64,000 bases of DNA from Epithemia pelagica. Its lineage: Eukaryota > Bacillariophyta > Bacillariophyceae > Surirellales > Surirellaceae. The stretch is from the NCBI GenBank assembly GCA_946965045.2, contig OX337230.1:682001-746000 (forward strand). The letters are read 5' to 3'. A program made the translations under genes and the position numbers. The notes below the pieces were generated by a model. The model saw only the letters and a program-made list of their open reading frames with translations, ran no database searches and was not told where the DNA came from. How positions within the stretch are numbered: position 1 is the stretch's first letter; every line of letters starts with the position of its first letter. This document shows, piece by piece, positions 20,469 through 31,341 of the stretch.

Positions 20469-21036
20469 ATCGGTGGCTGTTTGGGGGATTGGGGCCCTTA
20501 CTCCGTAGCACGTTCGGCGAGTCGGGGTATCCGTTGGGTTCCGTGTTTTTGGCTGTCTCCGGGCTCTGGGTTTTACTATGGTGACGGGTTGAAAGGGGTG
20601 GGAGCTGCCGTTGTTTGTTTTGTTTGTTTTTTCGAAGACCGTGGAGAGATTCCATGGTCCATGTTGTGGCCGCCGTGCGTTGTAGGTGTTTCCAACCGAT
20701 GGGCGGGGGTGGATCGGCGTTTGGTTGGCAGTTGGGTCGTGGTTTGGCCATGGGAATCATGTTCTCAGCCGGAATGGCCCATGGCGGGTCCGCGTCGCGC
20801 CCCATCGGCAGCGTGCCCTTGTCTTGCGGATACAGTTCGTTTGAAGGGATCGACTTGCGGCTCGCTTCGTTGATATCGTCCCTGGTGTAGTTCACTTCAC
20901 GGTTTTCGCTTTTTCGATACCAATTGGAAATTGGAACAACACTCTCAAAAAGAATGTGCAGAAGCAGAATGCAAAATGGATGCACCTCCGTGTTTTCCGC
21001 GATTGCCAATATTGCCCGCCTGCGCGCGGGACCCAA
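20464..21036 (-). pseudogene. Non-LTR element ORF1, 5' part cut off by Copia-2
   Basis: This open frame runs from about 21036 to 20464 on the minus strand. If Copia-2 and one GCTGA copy are removed, the Ser codon at 20464-20466 is followed in frame by the Lys codon at 12072-12074, continuing as KPNERMTKPSP. The frame match and the target duplication show this is the missing 5' end of ORF1. The first ATG in this frame is well inside (near MGRDADPP), so the true start and the 5' terminus of the element are uncertain. The protein is Pro/Gln/Lys-rich and I recognise no domain. Confidence 0.75.
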
Positions 21037-21124
21037 TAAATGTATGCTATTGAATTGCGACTGGTTCGTTTTTAGATACTCCTAGTGTCTAGTCTACCTC
21101 CGGGTACCCTACGTAGAAAGCCTA

Positions 21125-22087
21125 CCAGAAATTCAAATCTGGAACATAAAATTTTTTTGTAAAAAACCAATCCACAAGACGCTCAAAGAGATCAAAAGCC
21201 GGTTCCCGTCGTTGTCCTGGTTGAGGATCTCGATGTCCTATCACCGGTTCACCAACATCCGGGAGCATTTTCAAGGAGATCTCAACTCCAAGTTAAATGA
21301 CGGACTACGATCCTTGGATTTTGAAGATCTGGACTGTAACTGCCGGAACCGTGAAGCCTGCCCCTACGGAGGCTTCTGCAGACGTTCCATCGTGGTCTAC
21401 AAAGCCACCTGCCTCAAAACCGGCAAGCAGTACATTGGCAATACTCAACAACACGTAAAGAAAAGGATCCAACAACATGTCCAAGACGTGAAGCAACTGG
21501 TTCTCAAGAACAAGAGCTCTGATTCGTTTGCTAGCCACTTCGCCTGCTTCATTCCCAGAGAAACCGAGAAGAAGGAAATCAAGAACCACGTCCGACTCAA
21601 AGTGGACATACTTTGGCAAGACAAACCGCTTTCCACAGTAAAAACCTTTGGGACAAAGTCCTGCAAACTCTGCGCACGAGAACGATTGGAAATCCTCAAA
21701 TTCACGAGCAAACACCCCAACCTAGCAATCAACAAATGCAACGAAATCTACGGAGCATGCCGCCACAAACCGCGGTTTCACCGGTTCCCACCCAACAACA
21801 ACGCCCCCAGCACTGATGAGTCGACGAACGACGAAAGAGTCTTAGTCTGCCGCCCAGTGTCTACCTCGTCGTCCCAGTCAAACACCTCGTTTTTCTCGTG
21901 GACCTCCTCCCAGTCGCCTACCGCTCGACTTTCAACCTCAAATGATGACTTTGATCAAGGATTGGATGGGAGGAGCAGCAGTATCCTAGATACTGTGCCC
22001 CCCATGACCTCTACCAAGAACGACGGATCGAAGGACTCCGCGCTAGGTTCGGCTTCAGCACACCAAAGGACACGCCTCCAGTGGTGA
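21125..22087 (+). pseudogene. Penelope-like element fragment: GIY-YIG endonuclease
   Basis: The frame is open from about 21110 and carries the C-terminal endonuclease of Penelope-like retroelements. There is a linker with FQGDLNSKL and SLDF, then a Cys cluster (CNCRNREACPYGGFC). The GIY-YIG core follows, with VVYKAT, KQYIGNTQ and KKRIQQHVQD, and then the late CKLCARERLEIL motif. No RT domain precedes it, so this is a 5'-truncated copy, the usual fate of such insertions. There is no start codon before the domain; the first ATG is at 21233. The annotated frame ends at 22087, but a shifted frame from about 21985 to 22183 reads more like protein (ERRIEGLRARFGF...), so a frameshift near the C-terminus is likely. 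Confidence 0.82.
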
Positions 22088-22485
22088 TCTATGGCGAAAA
22101 CGACCTAGAGGAACTAACCCCGACCGACCCCTTGACTACTGATGAGTTTGATACGAGCGACCAGGTGCGAGTGGAGGGAGTTTAGACTACACCAGGCCGG
22201 CGCGTTAGCGAACGAAAGTAGAATACTTCCGAAAACCTAGGTTGATAGATGGAAACTAAACTAACCTTCACACTCTTTGCTGTTTCGGTTTTCTGAACAT
22301 AAATTTTTCTTTAAAAAGTTTGGCCGATTTGACCACTGAACATATCAAAAAATTCCTCATATTCGATTTCCTGTAGAGAATTTTTACCCCAAGTCTTGAA
22401 AACCACTTTGAAAATTGAGTGATTTTCCGTTGCGTAGGAAAATGTACTGGGGTATACTTGTCCTCACCATGAGGACAGCGGTAGA

Positions 22486-22782
22486 CTAGACACTAGCCAC
22501 ACAATTCTTCCAAACGCCCAAATCCAAATCCACCATGGCGAGATGAGACAAATGAGACGCATTGCCGCCCCGCATAAAGAAGAGTGTTTGCATTCTTGCA
22601 TCACCAGGTCGTACAATGATATCGATTGATGGCCTTGTGAGTAAGATATTTCTTTCTCTGATGGTGGTCTGTTCGAAAGCAGTCGCCTTTTCGAAGATGG
22701 TTCCCTGCCAGTCAGCCAGAACCTTGGGACGATCCTCAATGCCAGTCCGTTCGTCTAGAAGAGGTCGTATTACTGGCACCAT
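22486..22782 (-). CDS. Possible small hypothetical protein, divergent from the oxidoreductase
   Basis: This 98-aa frame from an ATG at 22782 has plausible protein composition (RPLLDERTGIEDRPKVLADW near the start, HLAMVDLDLGVW near the end). It would share a 121-bp divergent intergenic space with the oxidoreductase start at 22904. It might instead be the last exon of a longer gene, because the frame is open slightly further upstream before a TGA. I do not recognise it. Confidence 0.35.
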   Translation of the reverse strand: MVPVIRPLLDERTGIEDRPKVLADWQGTIFEKATAFEQTTIRERNILLTRPSIDIIVRPGDARMQTLFFMRGGNASHLSHLAMVDLDLGVWKNCVASV

Positions 22783-22903
22783 AAGTTCCAAGAGGCTACC
22801 AAGATCATTGAATTCTTTTCATTCCTTGACGAGTCATTGGCAGGAGGGGCTTCTTTTTCAAAATCGAAGGCACCAACGAGCACCCTTACAATGGGTAACT
22901 GGG

Positions 22904-24682
22904 ATGCAGTCGCGCTCGAACCAGAAGTTTCTCTCGTTTTCACCACGGAAATCGACAGTCCTCGCGTCTCAACACGATCCGAGTCACGAAAATTCGCCTT
23001 CCCCTCGCTCGATCGCCGTAATTGGTGGAGGCTTGGCAGGTCTGGCAACCGCTCATGGTCTCATTGAAAAGGCAATAACCACAAACACTTCATTAACCCT
23101 GACGATTCTCGATACCACGGAGAAACCAGGTATGGGAGGAGCTTCTGCTGTTGCTGGAGGGTAAGTTGAAAGCAAAGTCCCTTGTTATCGAGTTGAGTTG
23201 ACTTTGTCAAGGATTATTCTACATATATTTGCTACTCCTCATGGAGACTCCAGTGGGGTCTCATGACGACACACTTTTTATCACCAAGATCTCTGAGACG
23301 ACGACAGTGCTTGTCTGCTGTACCAACGCAAGAGTATCAGATCCCGAATACTAACTTTGTTCGTTGGCTGCTGCCATGTTTTGTGAAGGTTGATCCATCC
23401 ATTGTCGCCACGAGGCAAGTTGGTTCATTTGGGTGTGGAGGGACTAGAAGCCTCGAATCGACTGATTGATCTGGCCTGTAAATCATTGGGCAACAGTCCT
23501 TCGCGGGGCCTGGTCTGGGGTGAATTGCGCTCAAGCGAAATCGTCTTGTGTGATTCCATTGTACGTTTGGCCACTACAGAGGAACAGGAACGTCAATTGA
23601 AGCAAACAGCAATCGATTTACCGCAATTTGGCATATGGCTAGATGCAGAAGAGGCGCAAAAGCTTATTCTCTCTTCAGATGAACATAAGAACCATCACTC
23701 GTTGCCGTTGGAAGATGGCGAGAACGACTCGTTCACGGATGCGACTTGTGTTCGTGGGGCACTCCGCTTATCCCATGGATGTCGCGTCATTCATGTACCA
23801 TCGTATCTTCAAGGGCTTTGGATGTCTTGCCAACACTTGGCGAAAGATTCAAAGAAAGGTGATAGTGAGACCGTCATTGAAATCAATGTGGAATGGCAAC
23901 AAATAGCAGAGCATGCTGATCCATCTACTTATGTGAGTATGGAACATACCTCCTACGATACGGTCGTCATGTGTGCGGGTGCCGGTATCTTTACACACTA
24001 TCTTGGATCGCAAACTCAAGCTAGGCGAGGTGAACCACACGAGGCTTCATTAGGTGCACCAGCACACGATTTCCCCGTTCATCTTGTAAGAGGTCAATCG
24101 ATTGAATTTGTGTCCAAGCAAGAGTACTCGACACACATCAGCGAACCATTGCCCATGTCCCATGCGTTGCTTTGTGGGAAATACATTTCGCCCTTGCCTC
24201 CAATCGCTAGCAGCAATGATCATGACACTCTTCTTCATCGAGTTTTGGTAGGCGCAACCCATGAATTCCAATCGGATCCATCGTCGAATGATGACGTCGC
24301 CGACTTTTTGCGCAAGGCTACCAAGTTTATGGCACCCGCTCTCTGGCCTAATGATATCAGCAATGAAAGGAAAGACAGTGACGAATCAGCCGAATATAGA
24401 ATCGATCGGATCACGTCCGGATACCGAGTACAGAGCCAACGTGGAAGGCACGGCCGCTTGCCATTAATCGGAAGGCTTTCGAGAATGCCACCGTCCCTTC
24501 GATCTTCACTGCAGCTTAACCCACGGCAACCAGAACCAGAAACCTGGATCTACTCTGGTCTCAGCAGTCGAGGATTACTCTATCATGCTTTGTTTGCAGA
24601 ATGGTTGGTAGACGGTCTTTGGAAGAATGACGAAAGCGTGCTTATGGACGAGCATCCCGAACTTAGTTGGTGGAAGACGTGA
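22904..24682 (+). CDS. FAD-dependent oxidoreductase (DAO family), two exons
   Basis: Two exons, 22904-23160 and 23389-24682, joined over a 228-bp GT-AG intron, give 516 aa. The dinucleotide-binding motif AVIGGGLAGLATAHGL lies about 30 residues from the start. GGASAVAGG is completed across the splice to read GLIHPLSPRGK, a signature of DAO-fold flavoenzymes related to plant FAD oxidoreductases and to the MnmC oxidase domain. A C-terminal block with GYRVQSQRGRHGRLPLIG and YSGLSSRGLLYHAL fits the second FAD-contacting region. The natural substrate cannot be told from sequence. The ATG chosen is the last before the Rossmann motif; an open frame upstream would add 114 residues that look non-coding. 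Confidence 0.85.
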
Positions 24683-25230
24683 ACAGATTCAAACCGGATA
24701 CCTTTTCGAAGGGGAGACCTAAAGCACTATTGAAGTCGTATGCGATTTTTTCAATTGAGTTTTGAATGATCGCTTCTTTCATTCCCAGTCCTTAGTTTTC
24801 TCAGTCTCTGAAGGGTTCTCTTAGTAGGAGTTCCATTTAATGGGATGATGGCAGCTGTGTCCCCTTTTTCATATTCTCTTAGGGGCACTGGATGGTCAAC
24901 AGCAGTCGTGAATCGGATCATTGCCATGAGTAAGCTCTCAGCTAAATCTTACTATTCACTGCGATAGTCTCTTTTCGCCCATCCGTGATGACCCCATTGT
25001 AGCTATGCGCCCCTTCCACGCATTTCATAATCGCCATAGTTTGTGCGCCGTTCGTTGTGCGACTGAATGTGGATCCAGTCAACCCCGACTCTTTCTTCCA
25101 CGTGGTGCAAAATCCTGTCAACGTATGAGATCGCCACCATTTCATTGTTGATGTTGTCGTTATCCATTGTTTGGTTGAGATCATTTGTATCCACATTAAT
25201 CGTTGCCGTTGAATCAACAAAGCTTCAATC
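24683..25230. other. Intergenic region
   Basis: Spacer between the oxidoreductase stop and the Tic22 start. A minus-strand frame (25194-25003) of 63 aa has acceptable composition, but nothing else supports it. I see no repeat or RNA gene. Confidence 0.5.
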
Positions 25231-26405
25231 ATGATGTTTCGTTTGCTAACCCTTATCTCATTCGCCGTGGCCTCGTCGTACGCCACGCGTTCCACAAGTG
25301 GTGCTTTTGGCATTACTTCAGCCACAAGATCCAGCCTGTTTGCCATTCGAGGTGGTGGTCTATTTGGTGGTGGCAAGAAAAACGACAAAGAGTGCGTTGC
25401 TTTTTTGTGCTGACCTGAGACTGATTGTTTCATGATGGTGGTACTGATCTAGTGTGTTCCTTGTTACGTTGTTTCATCAGAGACGGAAATGCTGATGGTA
25501 GTCCGAATAAGTATCCAGCCATGACAAGGGAAGATATCGAGGAATGGCTCGAACACATTCCCGTGTTTGCAGTGACTGATTCAAATGGGGCGGGAGTTGT
25601 TCTACGACCCGAAAATGATACGAGCGTGTTCTATTTTTTTCTTAATCCTTTGCAGGCAAATGCCACGCTCACTCAACTCAAGTCGGTCAATGAAGATATG
25701 GATCTCAAGGTATCGGCATTTTCCCTCGGAAAGATTTGGTTCAGTCTCCTGCAACAGTCAGATACCGACGCAGCTAAAGAAGTCACTTTCAAACAACCAG
25801 GAGAAGATGATTCAGCGGCTGTAACAGAGTCGTCAAAGAACGTCGAATACAGATTGGTGCCTGACACACGTGATCTGCTAGGTGCCCGTATGCTTTTGAC
25901 CATGACACCTGAAGATGGTGAAAAACTGAAGGAAAGTGGAGGAATGACACCTGAAATGGCACAAGCAGCTATTAAAAAGGCCATGGAAGAGAGTCCTAAG
26001 TTCAAGCAAACGTACAATGAGATTCCAGTCTTCACCATTGCCCAAATGCGAATGCAGAAGCAGCCTGCGGAAGGTGCCAGTCCTTCTGAAGAACCGGAAA
26101 CACTCCTTCCTATGTACTTTTCCATGCAAAACATGGTTGGCACATGGCAGGAATTCATGAAACAAGCCCCATCTGATATTCAGAACGTCGAACCCGCCAT
26201 TAATCTCATGTCATTGCATGACTTGATTGATATGATGCAAAAGGAATCAGAAATCGACTGGCGCCACGTCGTCTTGGTACCCATGGCACCCAGTAGCACT
26301 GGTGGTAACAGTGCTGGAAATGCCATTGCCGGAATGGGGGAGGCAGCTGCTGCAGGAAGTGATCCAATGGCCAAAATGGGTGGAGCAACACTGGGTGATA
26401 TCTAG
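25231..26405 (+). CDS. TIC22: Tic22-family plastid protein import component, two exons
   Basis: Exons 25231-25391 and 25481-26405 flank an 89-bp GT-AG intron and give 361 aa. Exon 1 encodes a hydrophobic signal segment (FRLLTLISFAVASSYA), then a Ser/Thr-rich leader with the F-containing SGAFGI motif that marks entry into diatom plastids. The mature part has Tic22 hallmarks: IPVFAVTDSNG with VFYFFLNPLQA in the first half, and IPVFTIAQMRM with LLPMYFSMQNM in the second half, the usual internal duplication. Tic22 acts between the outer and inner plastid membranes during preprotein import; in diatoms it would act within the four-membrane plastid envelope. The C-terminus is Gly/Ala/Met-rich. The intron separates the targeting leader from the mature domain. 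Confidence 0.9.
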
Positions 26406-26795
26406 GGAATAAGGCGTTGTAATGATGCCCTAGGTGAAAAGTGAATAGACCTTTGATGAATGATTTGCATGTGACCTTAACTTGTTGTGAGATGTCATCC
26501 TTGATGAATTTGTATAAAGGTTAGATTTTGAGATGAGACCAGCACAACTACAAGTAGTTTCGGCTATCAAGAATGTAGTCTAACGTGTACTAGCAAAGAA
26601 AAAAGCGAAGATGTTAACAGCTATGAGTAATTTCTGGAGGGTTATGCCTATATAGGCGTTGTTCGTATGAAATCCACCATAATAGTGGTCGACCACCCTG
26701 AGAAAAACTGTCATAGTTTCATTCAGCAAATGCAATGAAAAAATGAAGTTGAATGTAAATATCAAAACCGCATAATGCCGGCCATGCGAAATCCC
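26406..26795. other. Convergent intergenic region (Tic22 / globin)
   Basis: AT-rich spacer between two converging stop codons, presumably holding both 3' ends. No other feature seen. Confidence 0.5.
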
Positions 26796-27433
26796 TTAAG
26801 AGCGCTTTCGTGCCAGGACTTGACCCTTAACCATGTCTCCTGAGAGCTCCTTGTAGGTATCAATCCACGCTTCCTTGGTGTCGTCGGTAAACTCATCACC
26901 TAAGGTTGCCGCAAGCGCAATAAGGAGAGATTCACCCATCATTGGGAACATGTCGGCCTTTACACCATACCGAATGTGTTTTGCCCCCAATTCCAACATG
27001 ATATCTGTGAGCAACTGTTTTAAGCAAAACGGGATGTGAGAGGCATTTGTACCATATGGTTGCAAGTCGTATCCTCGGTACGTACTTCGATATCTGGACC
27101 CAACATGTTCAACGCAGTGTCCAACATTTCAACCAAATAGGCTTCGTGCATGCCGAATCGCTTGCTGGCCAAAAGTTCGGGCGAATCAGTGTCCACATCG
27201 ATCGGGAAACCAAAGAGGACTTTTGTCTGCGGGCTCTTCTTGAACAAGCTATTTCAAAAGAGAGAAGACCACAATGATCAGAAACATATTTGATACTTGA
27301 TCCGGTTCACGGTTCCAACTTACTGCTGAAAAAGGATGATTCCAACTTTCGTTTCAAAGTCCTTGGTTCTGCGGACCTTCTCCCAACTGTCGAGGACAAG
27401 TGAAATGGTTGTGTAGTTCAGTTCTCGGACCAT
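26796..27433 (-). CDS. Globin-family haem protein, three exons
   Basis: Three exons on the minus strand (27433-27324, 27248-27086, 27014-26796) with GT-AG introns of 75 and 71 bp give 163 aa. The fold is a single-domain globin. The A-helix includes ISLVLDSWEKVR. The B-to-E region includes LFKKSPQTKVLFGFP. The F-helix has LGAKHIRYGVKADMF, in which His is the expected proximal haem ligand. The G/H part includes EAWIDTYKELSGDMVKGQ. The pattern resembles bacterial-type haemoglobins and neuroglobin-like algal globins. It has no evident targeting signal, so cytosolic. Oxygen or nitric oxide handling is likely from the family; the exact role is unknown. A start at 27562 would add a 43-residue polar extension that I consider untranslated. 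Confidence 0.87.
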
Positions 27434-30101
27434 GATTCGGATTGAAAAGTTGCTTCGGTTTGTGGCTTTGGCAGGGGAGTTCGAATTTTGGTCTGTTGGA
27501 TACCAAAATTGTGTCTTGATCATTTCCTCGATCTTTATCGTCGTGTCCCTGTTGTTTTCCATCTGTCAAGAAAACGAAAGGGCGTTTTCGCTGTCAAGAA
27601 AATTCATAGATTTCCCGACCAAAGTATTTGAAGAAGAGCAGACGAAGAAGAGTCCAAATCCGAAGCTTCAATCGGTTGCTATGGGCCTAATGCCAACCGG
27701 TAATGGGCGTCTGCTCACTGCTCAATCCTTTTTTGTGATTATGATTGAGGATGTCTTTCAGGTCTCAGATTATTTAAGACACTGGGTTTTCCGAAACTAA
27801 TGAACTTGGTAGGGATGATACAAGACGAATTGGGCAGCTGGTTGTGATTCGTAGCCCAAAGTGTCCTTGGACACTGGACATGGACACTGGTCAACACAGA
27901 GTACTATTTTTGTGATACTGGTACTCGGTGTGAGACTTAGGAGATAGGAGTAGTGTACTCGAAATCATACGAGTATAATCATACTCTCGTACCTTGTACT
28001 CGTCATTCCACATTCCAAAAGGAGAGACAAAAACTAGCGAATTGTCCCAACCAAGTTTTATTATGCCATGGAGCGATGATTCTTCAGCAGAAAATGTCCA
28101 TCAAAATCCACTTAACAGCTTTGAGTACCCTACCAAATACCACATCAATCAGGAGTACTCGTACGAGTACGAGTACTCGTGGAGTCGGACAGCACGAGTA
28201 TAGAGAGTATACTAGCCTTTGTACTTTGTAGCCTTGTCCAATTCCTAACTCGCTCAACTGGACTACCTAGACTAGGTAGAGGCTAAATACTCCTGATCGA
28301 TACATGATATGTTCACTGTTCACTGCTCTTGATTATCAATGTGGTCGACCATTGATCGAAGAGAATAGCGCGCGGGTGTTAAAGCGTGCTCTAGTGGATC
28401 TCAAAATTCAAAATTAGACAAAGAAAGGAACTCAGAAATCGTCCTGGATTTTTCTGGGTATCGTCAGAATGACGAAGGGCAAACTACAATTCCTTGGACT
28501 AGGTAGTTCCTGTTCTTGAAGACTGGAAAGAGCGAAGCAACGAAGCAATCCATCCAGAATCCAGACACAGATTGGCAACCGGCAACCGACAGCTGACAGT
28601 TGGAAAGAAGTCGCATGTGTGTTTGGGCTCTTCGTAGGACATTCAAGCACAGAAGAACAGTCTTTTCGCTTGGACTTGGAACTCTTGGACATGTAAATTC
28701 TTAATTACGAATACAAAAATGTCTCAAACAAGACATGCAACGAGGACGTACCATTACCAGAGGTACATTCCTGCATACAGAACAGTGTGTCATTTGGAAG
28801 TGAAACGGGATAGATGTAAGGGATCTGTCGAGTTAATGTGTATCGGTAGTAGCAAACTGTTTCCAGCAATGTGTAATGTTCTTTATGGTTTCCCTATCAG
28901 ACAAGTCTAGTTGACGTCTTAAAGCGAACGAGATCAAATGAAATGAGTGAAACTTCTGTCTTGAATCAATTCGAGTAAAACATGGTTAAAATGGCTGCGG
29001 TTATTGCTGACCATCTTTGACATCATCTTTTCTCGAACCAAAGCAGCCGTGATAATGGCTCTATGTATAATGTAGATTCGTTGCCCTTACCGGTGGCCCA
29101 AGCCCAAGCCGTGAGACGACTTTACGCTGGGTGACAAGAACCACAAGACATGAAGAAAAGAAATCAACAAATAATTACTCTTCGACAAGAAATGTTTTAT
29201 GCGGCGGTAAATCGAGAATCAAGGATCAACCGTCGCGTAACTCTGATTGAGTCCTTGGGTTCTTTCCTTTTGTGTCTTCGTTTTTCGTTGTTCACCATCA
29301 CCCAATTTGTGAGACCAACGGGTCACTCGTGATGTTGGTGCCTTGTCAATGGTAGGAGCCTTCCCTACCAGAACCAGAACCACAATTTTTCGCGCGACCG
29401 TAATGCGTTGATCTGGCGTCGTACAGACTGATCGAAGTCAAAGGAATTTTGAAAGTGATGACACCATACACGTCAACCGAAACGTGAATGACGCTCGTAC
29501 AACAAAATTGACATCAATGTCTTTCGGACTAAGACTAAAATGTCTTCTGAGCTCGCAGGAACTTTTCTGGAAGCCCGTATTTTAATACCCGTATCGTGCT
29601 TCTACCCTCGACATCTTCTTCAGACAAAATGCCGCGAAATTCCGATTTGCGGGTAGTAATTTTCTGATCTGCAGTTTTATTGCAGGCCGAGCCTTCAGAA
29701 GCCGTCACGAACGACTTGTACTCGTGTTCCGATTGACATTTTGTCGCTTCGAATGATTGATGACTTTTTTCCTTTGATCAAACCACATCGCCACATCTTC
29801 GGTCTTCGGGCTTGACACCACCACCTGTTGGCACTGGTGTCCCGCGTCCCGCAGTACAATAAAATCAAATCAATCCGGAAAGAAGAAAAGAGGTGTCAAT
29901 GCCCTCTCATGAAAAAACTGCAATCACGCACTTGTTGTTCGCCTCTCGTCTGATCCGAGGCCATCACTTGAGAGGCACGAACGAACTCATTGGTTTGTTG
30001 TCGAGAACTGTTTTCATGTCATAATTCTCTTTTGGAGTCATAAAGCAAGCAAACGACCCATTTTCTCCCCAGTTTAGAAGCAAAACACAAGTCATCTCAG
30101 C
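27434..30101. other. Long intergenic region without a supported gene
   Basis: About 2.7 kb without a convincing gene. It holds a palindrome-rich patch near 27955-28210 built from GTACTCG/CGAGTAC words. The minus-strand frame at 28432-28692 has a Ser/Lys-rich start but loses coding character. The final 300 bases before 30102 should contain the promoter of the next gene. No tRNA cloverleaf was recognised. Confidence 0.45.
28152..28186. repeat. GTACTCG/CGAGTAC palindromic repeat patch
   Basis: Overlapping copies of GAGTACTCGTACGAGTAC form a near-perfect palindrome. Related words recur at 27955-28010. It may extrude as a cruciform or be a transposon end; function unknown. Confidence 0.55.
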
Positions 30102-30649
30102 ATGTATCGTATTGGCGCAGCTTATCGCTATTTCTTCGCATGGTCGCTTTTGGCGTTGGCCTCAAACAATCTGAACATTGCGAACGCATTCCGAATCACG
30201 ACGACGAGACCGTCCGTTGGGCGGCAGATCGATACTAAATTGATGGCATGGTCCATTCCAACTCCAAATATGTCACCCTTGACTTCGCTAACAAGTGGTT
30301 GGTACCAAGAATGCCACCCAACAGCTCGAAAAACCGTCTACAATGAGTAAGTTTGTCTACCATGGATGGGCCACTCCGGAAAGTTTATTATTTTGGAGTT
30401 TCTGACATTTCTTGTTTCTGTCGTTTCTTGTTTAGTTTCATTACGGATTATACGTACGTTGACACACCCTACGATGATTTCTGGGCTCCCACCGAGGACC
30501 GAATTGTTTCTCTTTTGGAATCATCATCAGCCCTTGACGGTGCATCGGAACTTGCCCCACAAAAGTCGCGGCGCAACCCTCTTCGTCGAGCTGCGCGATG
30601 GGCCAGACGACAATTTGTTCGAGGCAACGACGACAGCAATCAAATCTAA
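30102..30649 (+). CDS. Small two-exon protein with ER/plastid-type leader
   Basis: Exons 30102-30346 and 30436-30649 flank an 89-bp GT-AG intron and give 152 aa. The first 30 residues form a signal-peptide-like hydrophobic segment (FFAWSLLALASN) ending at ANAFRI. A Phe after the predicted cleavage site is the diatom plastid-entry mark. The conserved-looking core spans the splice site (TARKTVYND then FITDYTYVDTPYDDFWAP). The C-terminus is very basic (RRAARWARRQF). I do not recognise the family. The clean splice, the phase match and the leader make it a real gene, probably a small plastid protein. Confidence 0.72.
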
Positions 30650-31341
30650 ACTTTGCTTGTCTCAGAATATTGTGTATGCATGTACGAAACTTACGAGGAC
30701 ACGACAAACTCTTACAGTCAAGGCGCATTGAGCGACTCCCGCAATGCGCCTTTTATACAGCTATGATGGGAGGAAAGTTTTTGAATTGTGAACAGAGATC
30801 TGTATCGCTATCGAATCTGTGTGAATGTTTATTCGTCAAAAACCCAAGTCAGACTGAAATCGCAATAGTGTAACTGAAGTAGAATGATTATTTTTAGTAT
30901 ACGCCATGCATGGCGATGAAGATTGTGATTTCGTCATTTCGTCTCCTTTTGAAATGCACACCGTTTTTTCTAGATGCTGTATCGTCCATTACAAGGTTTT
31001 CAGACGTGATGCTGACTGACAGCCCTAAATTGGTGGTCGACGGATTGCGATCGACATGGTTGTGCGAGGAGTACCTCTTTTTTTGTGCGACTATTGACAA
31101 CGTTGAGATGAGCGAGTAACGCAACGGATAGATGTCAAGGGGAAATTTTGGGGAGTTCCTAGGACCATGCCAAAAATTGGTTTCTAGCCGTTGCCATGAC
31201 ACAGATCAATCGGACAATGACATGCCAGAACCGTATCAAGGTTCTGATATCTATCATCGTGAAGGCAATCGAATCACCACACCATCGCAACTTGTCCTCT
31301 ATAATTTTTCTGAGACTTTGGGTGAGCGTCATGGTCTTAGT
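30650..31341. other. Intergenic region between converging genes
   Basis: Holds the 3' ends of both neighbours. The small frames seen here are not supported by composition or motifs. Confidence 0.45.

Noticed and set aside
24942-25433. 163-aa minus-strand frame over the Tic22 first exon
   Set aside because: Opposes a well-supported plus-strand exon with a leader and splice site; no domain.
28432-28692. 86-aa minus-strand frame with Ser/Lys-rich start
   Set aside because: No domain, poor composition after residue 30, no splice partner found.
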